From Bacillota bacterium (GTDB taxonomy: Bacteria > Bacillota > Clostridia > Acetivibrionales > DSM-1351): 40,573 nucleotides of DNA. The stretch lies in assembly GCA_023433945.1 (NCBI GenBank), contig JAEYTP010000070.1, positions 1-40,573 of the forward strand, given 5' to 3'. The position numbers and the translations under genes are program-made. Below are positions 1 to 7,731 of this stretch, piece by piece. A model generated the notes under the pieces. The model was not told the origin of the DNA. It was given only the letters and a program-made list of their open reading frames with translations, and made no database searches. Each line of letters begins with the position of its first letter. The first letter of the stretch is position 1.

Positions 1-45
1 TGTTGCCATAAATACAGCTGCTAGTTTAACTACTTTGTTTTTCAT
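1..45 (-). CDS. N-terminal start of a secreted protein (partial, runs off window)
   Basis: Only 15 codons are visible, reading MKNKVVKLAAVFMAT from an ATG at 45-43, with a good AAAGGGGGA ribosome binding site at 51-59. The two lysines followed by a hydrophobic run look like the start of a signal peptide. A LacI-type operator lies just upstream and a LacI-family regulator is the next gene, so a sugar ABC transporter binding protein is a reasonable guess from context. The body of the gene lies outside the window, so the product is not established. Confidence 0.5.
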   Translation of the reverse strand, partial: MKNKVVKLAAVFMAT

Positions 46-75
46 AATAATCCCCCTTTAATAATTATTACTTAT

Positions 76-89
76 CGTGCACGTTCACG
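76..89. promoter_or_regulatory. Putative LacI-family operator
   Basis: The 14-mer cgtgcacgttcacg is a near-perfect palindrome: 12 of 14 positions are symmetric around a central ACGT. LacI/GalR regulators typically bind such CG-centred palindromes. It lies 31 bp upstream of the partial secreted-protein gene and between it and the LacI-family gene, so it probably controls the downstream gene and perhaps read-through from the regulator. The binding protein is inferred from position. Confidence 0.55.
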
Positions 90-179
90 CAATTAAATAA
101 TAACATACTAATAATTTTATGTAAACATTTTTTGTAGTTTTTTTTAAATTTTTTTTAGTATATTTTTAGATATATAAAA

Positions 180-1166
180 TTAAAGAGAATCACCAGAAAT
201 GATTTTATAATCGACAAGTATGTTATTCTGAATTTCTTCCTCACCAATTATCCTTAGCAATGTATCAACTGCTTTTACCCCTATTTCCTCAACAGGATAA
301 TATACTGTTGAAAGAGCTGGAACAACATATTCTAAAGTATCTATTCCATCAAACCCCATAATCCCAATATTACTTGGTACAGAAATTCCTCTTTTCCTTA
401 AATATTTAATTAATTCCAAAGCATAAATATCTCCTGAACAAAATGCTGCAATTTTATCTGAAGACTCTTTTATTCTGCTCTCAATCGTTTTTAAATAATC
501 ATTATTATCTATTACTTGGTAAGTTATTTCATTATTGTTGGCAACTACACTCATAAAGCCCTTTAATCTTTCTTCATGTGAATAAATGTTATCTTTTTCT
601 TTGTACTCTAATGCAGGACAAACAAAGAAAATTGTTTTATATCCCTTTTCAATAATTAACTCAGTGGCATCCTTTGCAGCTCTGAATTCGTCTATTCCTA
701 TATAGGGGATTTCAAGGGATAGTCTATTTCCTATTACTACAACTGGGGTTCCTAGTTTATTTATATATTCGCAAAAATCCTTTCCTTTATTTACAGGACA
801 AACGATTATCCCGTCCACTCTTCTGTCAACAAGATTATTTATTACCTGCACTTCTAATTCCGGATCTTCTTCCTGTAGCATAATATTTAAGAAATATCCA
901 TTATTTCTTGCAGTAGCTTCTATAGAGTTTAAGAGTTGAGCAAAAATTCTATTTCTTATATCAAAAACCACTACGCCAATACTCATAGTTTTACCCTTAA
1001 CAAGGCTTCTTGCCAGTAAGTCGGGCCTATATCCCATTTGCTTTGCTGTACTTAATATCTTGGCCTTGGTTGCTTCATTAATACCGCCCTTATTATTTAG
1101 AGCCCTGTCAACAGTTCCCCTTGAAACATTACAAGCTTTTGCTATATCAACTACCGTTACACCCAT
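180..1166 (-). CDS. LacI/GalR-family transcriptional regulator
   Basis: A 328-residue one-component regulator of typical length. Residues 3-50 form the LacI helix-turn-helix (TVVDIAKACNVSRGTVDRAL), followed by the hinge helix near residue 53 (LARSL). Residues 60-328 form a periplasmic-binding-protein-like effector domain (start SIGVVVFDIRN, later IAAFCSGD and IGIMGFDGID), which usually binds a sugar. It precedes, on the same strand, a gene whose start looks like a secreted protein, with a palindromic operator at 76-89 between them, so local control of a carbohydrate uptake operon is the simplest reading. The ligand cannot be read from the sequence. Confidence 0.93.
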   Translation of the reverse strand: MGVTVVDIAKACNVSRGTVDRALNNKGGINEATKAKILSTAKQMGYRPDLLARSLVKGKTMSIGVVVFDIRNRIFAQLLNSIEATARNNGYFLNIMLQEEDPELEVQVINNLVDRRVDGIIVCPVNKGKDFCEYINKLGTPVVVIGNRLSLEIPYIGIDEFRAAKDATELIIEKGYKTIFFVCPALEYKEKDNIYSHEERLKGFMSVVANNNEITYQVIDNNDYLKTIESRIKESSDKIAAFCSGDIYALELIKYLRKRGISVPSNIGIMGFDGIDTLEYVVPALSTVYYPVEEIGVKAVDTLLRIIGEEEIQNNILVDYKIISGDSL

Positions 1167-1414
1167 TTTACTATCCCCTTGCTATATAAATTAAAACAGA
1201 GTCATTATATCAAATAATCACCTAAATTAAAATATTGATTGTGCCCAATGAGAAGGGACTAAAATAGTTAAATTATCTATCTCAATCCCATATATTGCTA
1301 CATTTTTATTAATTTTGGTCCATATACACTTACCAGTATTATCAATTCCAGTCATCAGATTTTCACGCTTATGAAGATATCATCTTTTCTGCTTTCATTG
1401 TCGCACTAACCTTA

Positions 1415-1484
1415 TTAATTTGCTGTAGCGTATGTATTGGATTTTCAATTTATGTTACCGTAGTGTAGGTATTGTATTTTCAAT
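1415..1484. repeat. Two tandem 35-bp imperfect repeats at the sigK break point
   Basis: Positions 1415-1449 and 1450-1484 are adjacent 35-bp copies that match at 28 of 35 positions. Read on the minus strand each begins ATTGAAAAT. The copy at 1450-1484 encodes the last residues and stop of the truncated sigma-K gene (IENTIPTLR). The other would encode IENPIHTLQQI. The duplication sits exactly where the sigma factor loses similarity to its family. The rest of the 288-bp stretch 1167-1454 holds no gene that I recognise. Confidence 0.7.
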
Positions 1485-1826
1485 ACAACGTGCTGCGTAA
1501 GTAGCAAGCCTTGTTCCCTTATCCATGTTATAAGTAGATATAGCTTTAATCAAGCCAATGGTACCTATGGATATTAGGTCATCGCTCTCACTCCCAGGTG
1601 TACTGTATTTTTTTACAATATGAGCCACAAGCCGCAGATTTCTTTCTATCAGTATATTTCTAGCTTCTTCATTTCCATTTTTGTACGCTTCAACATAATA
1701 CTGCTCCTCCTCGGGGTTTAATGGTTGTGGAAACGAATTTACATTTGAGACATAGCCCAGTAAAAAAAACATCTTGTCAAGACCATTCAAAATTGCTGAT
1801 AACAAATATTCTATCAAGCAAGCCAC
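1455..1826 (-). CDS. sigK: Sigma-K N-terminal half, truncated after region 2
   Basis: Encodes 123 residues that match the first half of sporulation sigma factor K: a hydrophobic pro-sequence-like N-terminus (MFFLLGYVSN), then SFPQPLNPEEEQYY, then region 2 with ARNILIERNLRLVAHIVKKY, DDLISIGTIGLIKAI and LATYAARCIEN. A complete SigK is about 230-240 residues; regions 3 and 4, including the -35-binding helix-turn-helix, are missing. The reading frame stops nine residues after CIEN, which is where Bacillus and Clostridioides skin elements split sigK into spoIVCB and spoIIIC halves. The longest reading starts with GTG at 1826, but the AGGGGG site fits a TTG at 1817 better. The C-terminal half is not in the window. 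It could be one half of a skin-interrupted gene or a decayed copy. Confidence 0.8.
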   Translation of the reverse strand: MACLIEYLLSAILNGLDKMFFLLGYVSNVNSFPQPLNPEEEQYYVEAYKNGNEEARNILIERNLRLVAHIVKKYSTPGSESDDLISIGTIGLIKAISTYNMDKGTRLATYAARCIENTIPTLR

Positions 1827-2088
1827 CCCCTAAGAAAGTGATAGAAAGACCATGACACAAAAAAATAATTTGCGCATGGTTACTAATAAAACGGCTATTT
1901 ATTTTCCTGCCCTTTAAGCAGTCCGAAAAAATAGTGTCCGTTTTAATATATGATAAAAAAATCAAATGATGCACGTCCATTAAAAAACTTTTTCAGATTA
2001 TTAGTTATCGCAAAAATTTTATAAAATATTGTGACCAACAGTTGTTATCATGCTAAAATATTGTTATTAAGATTTTTGGGGGATTAAA

Positions 2089-2661
2089 ATGAAGGATCAG
2101 TTTATCGCTATTTATAATCAATATATAAAAAGAGAAGGTGCAGATAAGCTACTGGAATTTTTGACATCGAAATCCAGTGACTTTTTTACAGCACCTGCAA
2201 GTACAAGATTTCATGGCTCATACCCTGGAGGCCTTGTTGAACACTGTCTCAATGTTTTCGAATGCCTTTGTGATTATTTGAGCCGTGAAAAGGCTAAGAC
2301 AGACTATAAAATGAATTATGACATGGAAAGCATCGCGATTGTATCGCTGCTACATGATATCTGTAAGGTAAATTGCTATAAGCCAGGTACTAGAAATGTT
2401 AAGGATGAAAATGGTATATGGCAGTCAGTACCTACCTTTGAGTATGAGGATAAGCTACCATATGGGCATGGTGAAAAATCCGTTTATATTATTACAGGCT
2501 ACATGAAGCTTACTCGTGAAGAAGCATTTGCTATAAGATACCATATGGGCTTTTCAGGAACAGAGGATAAACGAGCTGTTTCAGAAAGCTTTGAAATGTT
2601 TCCTTTAGCGTTTGCCCTGGCTACTGCAGATATGGAAGCGACCTTTTTCCTGGAGAAATAA
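2089..2661 (+). CDS. HD-domain hydrolase
   Basis: A 190-residue protein with the full HD metal-binding signature: HGSYPGGLVEHCLNV (first His), LLHDICK (the HD doublet) and a late Asp in ATADMEA. HD proteins of this size are metal-dependent phosphohydrolases, often on nucleotides or nucleic acid ends. This compact form, with FHGSYPGGLVEH, is frequent in Firmicutes and their phages. ATG at 2089 follows TTGGGGGATTAAA. It stands alone, facing away from the sigma-K fragment. The substrate is unknown. Confidence 0.8.
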   Translation: MKDQFIAIYNQYIKREGADKLLEFLTSKSSDFFTAPASTRFHGSYPGGLVEHCLNVFECLCDYLSREKAKTDYKMNYDMESIAIVSLLHDICKVNCYKPGTRNVKDENGIWQSVPTFEYEDKLPYGHGEKSVYIITGYMKLTREEAFAIRYHMGFSGTEDKRAVSESFEMFPLAFALATADMEATFFLEK

Positions 2662-2780
2662 TTTTCTAATTTTTATAACATGCATTAATCTATGTAGAAT
2701 GCCTAAAGAGCAAAACTATAAATATATTAGCCTAAGTATTAATCTATGTTTTTTTGACCTGTGTATGCCCTATTTGGGGT

Positions 2781-3428
2781 TCATGCACAGGTCATTAATG
2801 TCATAAGCATAGTACCACACACTATTGCTATAGAAAAATGAAAGCACCCATTTGCATCCCCTGCATCATTTTTATATGGTAATAAGGATTGAGTAAGTAT
2901 ACAACATTTAAAATAAGTACTAATGTTACGCAAGCTAATCATAGCACTTCTATTTTTAATAATCACTACCAAAGCTATTGCACCTCCCGCTAAAAAAGAG
3001 TAAATAATACAATAGGCTACATTAAAAGTACCCACAATTGAGCCTATTGCACAAAACAGCTTTATATCCCCTGCCCCAAGCATTTTCAGAGCAAACAGTA
3101 TAAATAGTGCCACAATTGGAAGTATAGTTGCAACTAGATAGTCCAATATATTATTGGTATTTATAAATATGTTTGTGGCCAATCCTATAATAATAAAGCT
3201 TATAATAATAGAATTTTTTATTTTGTAGCTGCTAATGTCTGAAATAGTTGCAAATAAAAGAAGTGGGATAACCTCTAAAACTTGAATAATAGTAATGATT
3301 ATGACCTCCTTTACTTCTAACGAATTTGGACAAAAATCTATGAAACATGAGACATGTGAAGCATAAGACATATTAAGCATAAGACATATTAAACATGAGA
3401 CAAGTGAAACATGGGACATGTGAAACAT
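2781..3428 (-). CDS. Type IV prepilin peptidase (A24 / CpaA-like)
   Basis: A small multi-pass membrane protein with the aspartate-protease signature of prepilin leader peptidases: first Asp in ATISDISSYKIKN and second in the GxGD motif MLGAGDIKLF. The N-terminal methylase domain of PilD is absent, as in CpaA/TadV enzymes that process Flp-type pilins. The first 44 residues of the longest reading are encoded by a 16-bp tandem repeat and are probably not translated. A strong AGGAGG at 3305-3310 stands 8 nt before an in-frame ATT at 3296, with no ATG, GTG or TTG near it, so the real start may be an unusual ATT codon. The C-terminal part after KNRSA is not conserved in any way I recognise. Confidence 0.8.
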   Translation of the reverse strand: MFHMSHVSLVSCLICLMLNMSYASHVSCFIDFCPNSLEVKEVIIITIIQVLEVIPLLLFATISDISSYKIKNSIIISFIIIGLATNIFINTNNILDYLVATILPIVALFILFALKMLGAGDIKLFCAIGSIVGTFNVAYCIIYSFLAGGAIALVVIIKNRSAMISLRNISTYFKCCILTQSLLPYKNDAGDANGCFHFSIAIVCGTMLMTLMTCA

Positions 3429-3479
3429 AAGACATATTAGACATGAGACATATTAAGCATGAGACATGTGAAACATGTG
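3343..3479. repeat. 16-bp tandem repeat array (8 full units plus a partial)
   Basis: Eight consecutive 16-bp units run from 3343 to 3470, followed by a 9-bp partial unit. Two versions alternate irregularly: aaacatgagacatgtg and aagcataagacatatt, with one- or two-base variants. Each unit carries ACATG/ACATA half-sites. The array lies directly upstream of the prepilin peptidase ribosome binding site, in its promoter or leader region. Confidence 0.92.
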
Positions 3480-3624
3480 AAGTTGAAACATAGGAAGCTT
3501 CTCAGGAAAGAAAATGAAAAGAATTAAGCTATTTATACATATAATACCAAATTATTGATAATTTGTCTCTAGTTTTGTAATTCTTAATAAAAAATATGTT
3601 TAGTGAGAAGGTTAAACATGAATA

Positions 3625-3685
3625 TAACAAAAAATCACCTTTCGTTAATATATTAGCTTGAAAAAATCTATTAACGGAGGTGATT
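3625..3685 (-). terminator. Rho-independent terminator of the opp operon
   Basis: Arms at 3633-3650 and 3669-3685 pair (aatcacctttcgttaata with tattaacggaggtgatt, one bulge). On the minus strand the hairpin is followed by TTTTTTG. It lies immediately after the stop of the last transporter gene. Confidence 0.8.
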
Positions 3686-3694
3686 AATTATTAT

Positions 3695-4684
3695 TTATTT
3701 TGTTAAGCACACGCTATTTTTATAAAGAAAGCATGAAACAAAATGGCCCGGAGAAACTTCCTGCAAAATCGGTTCCTGGTTGTCACAATTGTTCAATTTA
3801 TCATTACAACGTGAGCAGAAACGACAGCCATCAGGAAGATTTATTGGGCTTGGTACATCTCCTGACAAAATAATTCTCTGCTTTTTCTTTGATGGATCAA
3901 CTGATGGAATAGCGGACAACAAAGCCCTTGTATATGGGTGAAGAGGATTTGAAAACAGCTCTTTTTTAGGTGCTACTTCAACCAGCTTACCTAGATACAT
4001 TACCCCAATTCGATCACTGATATGTTTTACAACATTTAATCCATGAGCAATAAATATATATGTAAGACCAAACTCGTCCTTTAATTCACCAAGCAGATTG
4101 AGCACCTGTGCCTGAATTGATACATCGAGTGCGGAAACCGGCTCATCGCAAACAATGAGTTTTGGCTCAACAGCAAGAGCACGAGCAATGCCTACACGTT
4201 GCCTTTGCCCACCTGAAAACTCGTGAGGATAACGATTACGCTGATGATTTGCAAGACCAACACAATTCAAAAGATACGTTACTCTTTTTTCTATTTGGTC
4301 TTTTGGAAGCAGCTTATTGATCAAAATAGGCTCAGCTATAATATCCCCCACTGTCATTCTTGGATTAAGTGAAGCATAAGGATCCTGAAAAATAAGCTGT
4401 ATATCTTTACAATATTCTCGGCGCTTAGCTGCTGACAAAGCCGTTAAATCCGTACCTTCAAAAATTATTTGGCCTTTAGTTGGTTCATAAAGGTTTACAA
4501 GCATTTTACCAATAGTAGTCTTTCCACAACCTGATTCTCCTACAAGGCCGAATGCTTCACGCTTATTGACCGAAAAGGATACATCATCCACAGCTTTTAA
4601 AAATTGTGTTGGGCGACCGAAAAAGTCATGTTCCATAGCAAAATGCTTTACTAAATTTTTAACTTCCACTAAAACTTCACTCAT
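3695..4684 (-). CDS. oppF: Oligopeptide ABC transporter ATPase (OppF/DppF type)
   Basis: Second ATPase subunit of a peptide importer, 329 residues. It has Walker A GESGCGKTT, Q-loop IFQDPYASLNP (typical of OppF/DppF), signature FSGGQRQRVGIARAL, Walker B LIVCDEPVSALD, and the C-terminal oligopeptide-transporter ATPase extension with a cysteine cluster (GCRFCSRC...CDNQEP). It works on the cytoplasmic face with OppD to power uptake through the OppB/OppC channel. Its ATG overlaps the OppD stop by 4 nt, so the two are translationally coupled. It is the last gene of the operon and is followed by a terminator. Confidence 0.95.
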   Translation of the reverse strand: MSEVLVEVKNLVKHFAMEHDFFGRPTQFLKAVDDVSFSVNKREAFGLVGESGCGKTTIGKMLVNLYEPTKGQIIFEGTDLTALSAAKRREYCKDIQLIFQDPYASLNPRMTVGDIIAEPILINKLLPKDQIEKRVTYLLNCVGLANHQRNRYPHEFSGGQRQRVGIARALAVEPKLIVCDEPVSALDVSIQAQVLNLLGELKDEFGLTYIFIAHGLNVVKHISDRIGVMYLGKLVEVAPKKELFSNPLHPYTRALLSAIPSVDPSKKKQRIILSGDVPSPINLPDGCRFCSRCNDKLNNCDNQEPILQEVSPGHFVSCFLYKNSVCLTK

Positions 4685-5661
4685 TGGGAAATGGCCTCCT
4701 TTTCTGAGTCATAAAGGAAGCAACGTACTTTATGCCCATCTTTTTCAATCAATTCTGGCATCTCAAGCCTGCAACGTTCCATACATCTGTCACAACGATC
4801 TGAAAATGGACAGCCAGCCGGCATTTTTAAAGGATTTGGTACCATACCCTTTATCATATAAAGCGGGCCCTCGCTATCATCTTCTAGCCTTGGAATAGAA
4901 CGAAGCAGACCTAAAGTATAAGGATGAAGAGGATTATCAAAGAGATCTCTTACATCCGCTTCCTCAACTATTTTCCCGCAATACATTACTATAACATGAT
5001 CAGCTGCTTCAGAAACTACTCCAAGGTCATGAGTAATCAAAAGTACAGCCATATTAAATTTTTCTCTCATATGATAAAGAAGATCTAATATCTGTGCCTG
5101 AATTGTTACATCTAGTGCAGTAGTTGGTTCATCAGCTATAAGTAATTCAGGGCTTCCGATAAGAGCCATTGCTATCATAACCCTTTGTCTCATACCCCCG
5201 CTCATTTGATGAGGATAATCGTACACTCGTCTTTCAGGAGAAGGTATTCCTACAGTATCAAGCATTTTAATAGTACGCTCTAAAGCTTCCTTTTTGGAAA
5301 CCTTCATATGCGTCATTATACTCTCCATAATTTGATCTTTGACTCTATATACTGGATTTAATGATGTCATAGGTTCCTGAAAAATCATAGAAATCTTATC
5401 GCCACGAACTGCCTGCATCTCAGACTCACTCTTTTTTAATAAATCTTCACCATTAAAAAGAATTTCTCCTTGTGCTATCCTACCAGGAGCTTGCAACAAT
5501 CTCATAATTGACAAGGATGTTACACTTTTTCCTGAACCCGACTCACCTACAATAGCAAGAATCTTTCCTTTATCAAGACTAAAACTTATATCATCAACTG
5601 CATTTACAATACCACGTTTTAGTTTAAACTCTGTTTTTAAGTTTTTAACTTCCAGCAACAT
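4681..5661 (-). CDS. oppD: Oligopeptide ABC transporter ATPase (OppD/DppD type)
   Basis: First ATPase subunit, 326 residues. It has Walker A GESGSGKSV, IFQEPMTSLNPVY Q-loop, signature MSGGMRQRVMIAMAL (the SGGMRQR form marks OppD/DppD), Walker B LLIADEPTTALDV, H-loop LLITHDLGVV, and the C-terminal extension with GCPFSDRCDRCMERC. It pairs with OppF as a heterodimer. It begins 12 nt after the OppC stop. Confidence 0.95.
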   Translation of the reverse strand: MLLEVKNLKTEFKLKRGIVNAVDDISFSLDKGKILAIVGESGSGKSVTSLSIMRLLQAPGRIAQGEILFNGEDLLKKSESEMQAVRGDKISMIFQEPMTSLNPVYRVKDQIMESIMTHMKVSKKEALERTIKMLDTVGIPSPERRVYDYPHQMSGGMRQRVMIAMALIGSPELLIADEPTTALDVTIQAQILDLLYHMREKFNMAVLLITHDLGVVSEAADHVIVMYCGKIVEEADVRDLFDNPLHPYTLGLLRSIPRLEDDSEGPLYMIKGMVPNPLKMPAGCPFSDRCDRCMERCRLEMPELIEKDGHKVRCFLYDSEKEAISQ

Positions 5662-5673
5662 ATGTTACACCTC

Positions 5674-6588
5674 TTATTTCTTTCTGGATTTAGGATCAAG
5701 TGCATCTCGCAAACCATCCCCCAATAGATTGAATGCTAATACTGTAATTGTTATCGCAATACCGGGGAAAATAAGAGTATACGGAGCAGTAAAAATAAAA
5801 CCTCTAGCACGTCCCAGCATATCTCCCCATTCCGCAATAGGAGGCTGAACACCTAGTCCGAGGAAACCCAGAGCAGATGTATCAAGTACTGCTGTCGAAA
5901 TACCTAATGTAGCTCTTACAACAATTGATGAAAGAACATTAGGTAAAATATGCTTAAAAATAATTCTGCTGTTCTTACAGCCTATTACACGTGCAGCCTG
6001 CACATAATCATTTTCCTTAATAGACAGTATATTACCTCGCACTATTCGTGCATATTCTGGGATTGATACAAGTCCAATTGCGATAACTGCTTTATCAATG
6101 CCTTTTCCTAAAGCAGCCATGAAGGCTATAGCCAATAAAATGGATGGTATAGAAAGCATCATATCCATAATACGCATTATAACTGTATCTAGCTTACCAC
6201 CAAAGTAACCTGCAATAGATCCTAAAATTATGCCTACTGTCAGCGCAAGAGCAACCGCGCTTAACCCTACAGTAAGAGAGATGCGTGTTCCCGCTATAAT
6301 CCTACTGAATATATCACGTCCCAATTGATCTGTACCAAACCAGTGCTGCGCATTTGGTTGAATAAAGCTCTTTGTCATATCAGAAAGGTTAGGATCATAA
6401 GGCGTTATAAAATGCCCAAACGCAGCAATTAATGCAAGAAAAACAATAATACATAAACCAACTACAGCAGCGGTATTTTCACGAAGTGCATACCACATCT
6501 CTTTTAACTGTGACTCTGGTTTTTCAAGGAGATCATTATTCCCTATTGAAGACTGTATTTCTAAAGACTCATCATTTTCAATAATCAT
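5674..6588 (-). CDS. oppC: Oligopeptide ABC transporter permease (OppC/DppC type)
   Basis: Inner-membrane permease, 304 residues, with an N-terminal cytoplasmic tail, a first membrane helix (AVVGLCIIVFLALIAAFG) and the OppC N-terminal signature HWFGTDQLGRDIFSRIIAGTR. The coupling EAA loop reads YVQAARVIGCKNSRIIFKHI, followed by further membrane helices and the C-terminal GDGLRDALDPKSRKK typical of the family. It forms the channel with OppB. It is separated by only 6 nt from oppB. Confidence 0.95.
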   Translation of the reverse strand: MIIENDESLEIQSSIGNNDLLEKPESQLKEMWYALRENTAAVVGLCIIVFLALIAAFGHFITPYDPNLSDMTKSFIQPNAQHWFGTDQLGRDIFSRIIAGTRISLTVGLSAVALALTVGIILGSIAGYFGGKLDTVIMRIMDMMLSIPSILLAIAFMAALGKGIDKAVIAIGLVSIPEYARIVRGNILSIKENDYVQAARVIGCKNSRIIFKHILPNVLSSIVVRATLGISTAVLDTSALGFLGLGVQPPIAEWGDMLGRARGFIFTAPYTLIFPGIAITITVLAFNLLGDGLRDALDPKSRKK

Positions 6589-6594
6589 ATGTAG

Positions 6595-7611
6595 CTACAC
6601 CTCCTTCTTTGCCAGCTTGATTCGTGGATCAATAAATGCATAAACTATATCCACTATTAGATTTATCAATACAAATGTACAAGCTATTAACATAACTACA
6701 CCTTGTACTACAGGGAAATCTGATTTTAAAATACATTGAACAGTGTAGTTACCTATTCCAGGCCAGGAAAAAACAGTTTCGGTGAGAACTGCTCCTCCAA
6801 GAAGCGATCCTAATTGCAACCCAATAACTGTAGATACCGGAATCATGGCATTTCTCAGTGCATGGTGAGAAACTACCTTTCTTTCGCTAATTCCTTTTGC
6901 TCGGGCAGTGCGTATGTAATCCTGATTTAATGTTTCAAGCATACTTGATCTTGTCATTCTGGCAATAATAGCCATTGAATACATTCCAAGGGCAAGTGCA
7001 GGGAGAATTATATGCCTTAATGCATCGACTAGCGCCTCAGTGTCACCTAGTAACAAAGTATCGATTATATAAAACCCACTACCTCCGAAAGGCTGCAACA
7101 GAGGATCTATTCTACCTCCTGAGGGCAAGATATGTAATACTCCTGCGAAAAGAATAATCATAAGTATTCCTAACCAGAATATAGGCATAGATACGCCTAT
7201 TAGTGCTATAACCATACCTGTATGATCAACTATAGTATTTTTTTTGACTGCCGCAAGAATTCCAAGCAAAATTCCAATTAATGATGCAAAAATTATTGCA
7301 GCAATTGCCAGTTCTATAGTGGCAGGAAATCTTGACATAATTTCTTCTATTACTGGTGTTTTTGTATAATATGATGTTCCCAAATCTCCAGATAAAACCC
7401 CTTTAATAAAGTTAAAATACTGAATATATATGGGGTCATTCAGTCCATTAGCTTCACGCCACTCATTAGCAGCCTCAATTGTAGCATGTTGACCAAGAAC
7501 AATTGGTGCTGGATCTGGTGAAAAAACTCTCATAATTAAAAATACAATAATAGATACTCCTATAAGAACTGGAATTAACATAAGAATTCGTTTTACTATA
7601 AATTTAAACAT
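6595..7611 (-). CDS. oppB: Oligopeptide ABC transporter permease (OppB/DppB type)
   Basis: Inner-membrane permease with the usual OppB start MFKFIVKRILMLIPVLIGV, six predicted membrane helices, and the EAA loop YIRTARAKGISERKVVSHHA near the C-terminal third. An upstream TTG at 7650 keeps the frame open, but those codons run up to the inter-gene hairpin. ATG at 7611 has GAAAGG at a usable distance and gives the normal family N-terminus, so I chose it (338 residues). Confidence 0.93.
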   Translation of the reverse strand: MFKFIVKRILMLIPVLIGVSIIVFLIMRVFSPDPAPIVLGQHATIEAANEWREANGLNDPIYIQYFNFIKGVLSGDLGTSYYTKTPVIEEIMSRFPATIELAIAAIIFASLIGILLGILAAVKKNTIVDHTGMVIALIGVSMPIFWLGILMIILFAGVLHILPSGGRIDPLLQPFGGSGFYIIDTLLLGDTEALVDALRHIILPALALGMYSMAIIARMTRSSMLETLNQDYIRTARAKGISERKVVSHHALRNAMIPVSTVIGLQLGSLLGGAVLTETVFSWPGIGNYTVQCILKSDFPVVQGVVMLIACTFVLINLIVDIVYAFIDPRIKLAKKEV

Positions 7612-7650
7612 TCTGAAAAACAACCTTTCATTTGGGCTTTTGTAAAACAA

Positions 7651-7689
7651 TTTCTGCCGAAAGTTACAAAAATCAACTTACGGCAGAAA
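7651..7689. promoter_or_regulatory. Hairpin between oppA and oppB
   Basis: Arms 7651-7665 and 7675-7689 (tttctgccgaaagtt / aacttacggcagaaa) pair over 15 bp with one mismatch and a 9-nt loop. There is only a weak T-run after it on the transcribed strand. Such a structure after the binding-protein gene commonly causes partial termination or protects the upstream mRNA, giving more binding protein than permease. That role is inferred. Confidence 0.75.
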
Positions 7690-7731
7690 CTAAGCTTTGA
7701 ATAAACTTATGCTTTTTTCGGCTGGATAATA

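Noticed and set aside
1777..1980. 67-codon minus-strand frame upstream of the sigma-K fragment
   Set aside because: It overlaps the start of the sigma gene in another frame, has no ribosome binding site and no recognisable composition.
3343..3479. CRISPR array
   Set aside because: Units are 16 bp and contiguous, with no spacers and no cas genes nearby; it is a simple tandem repeat.
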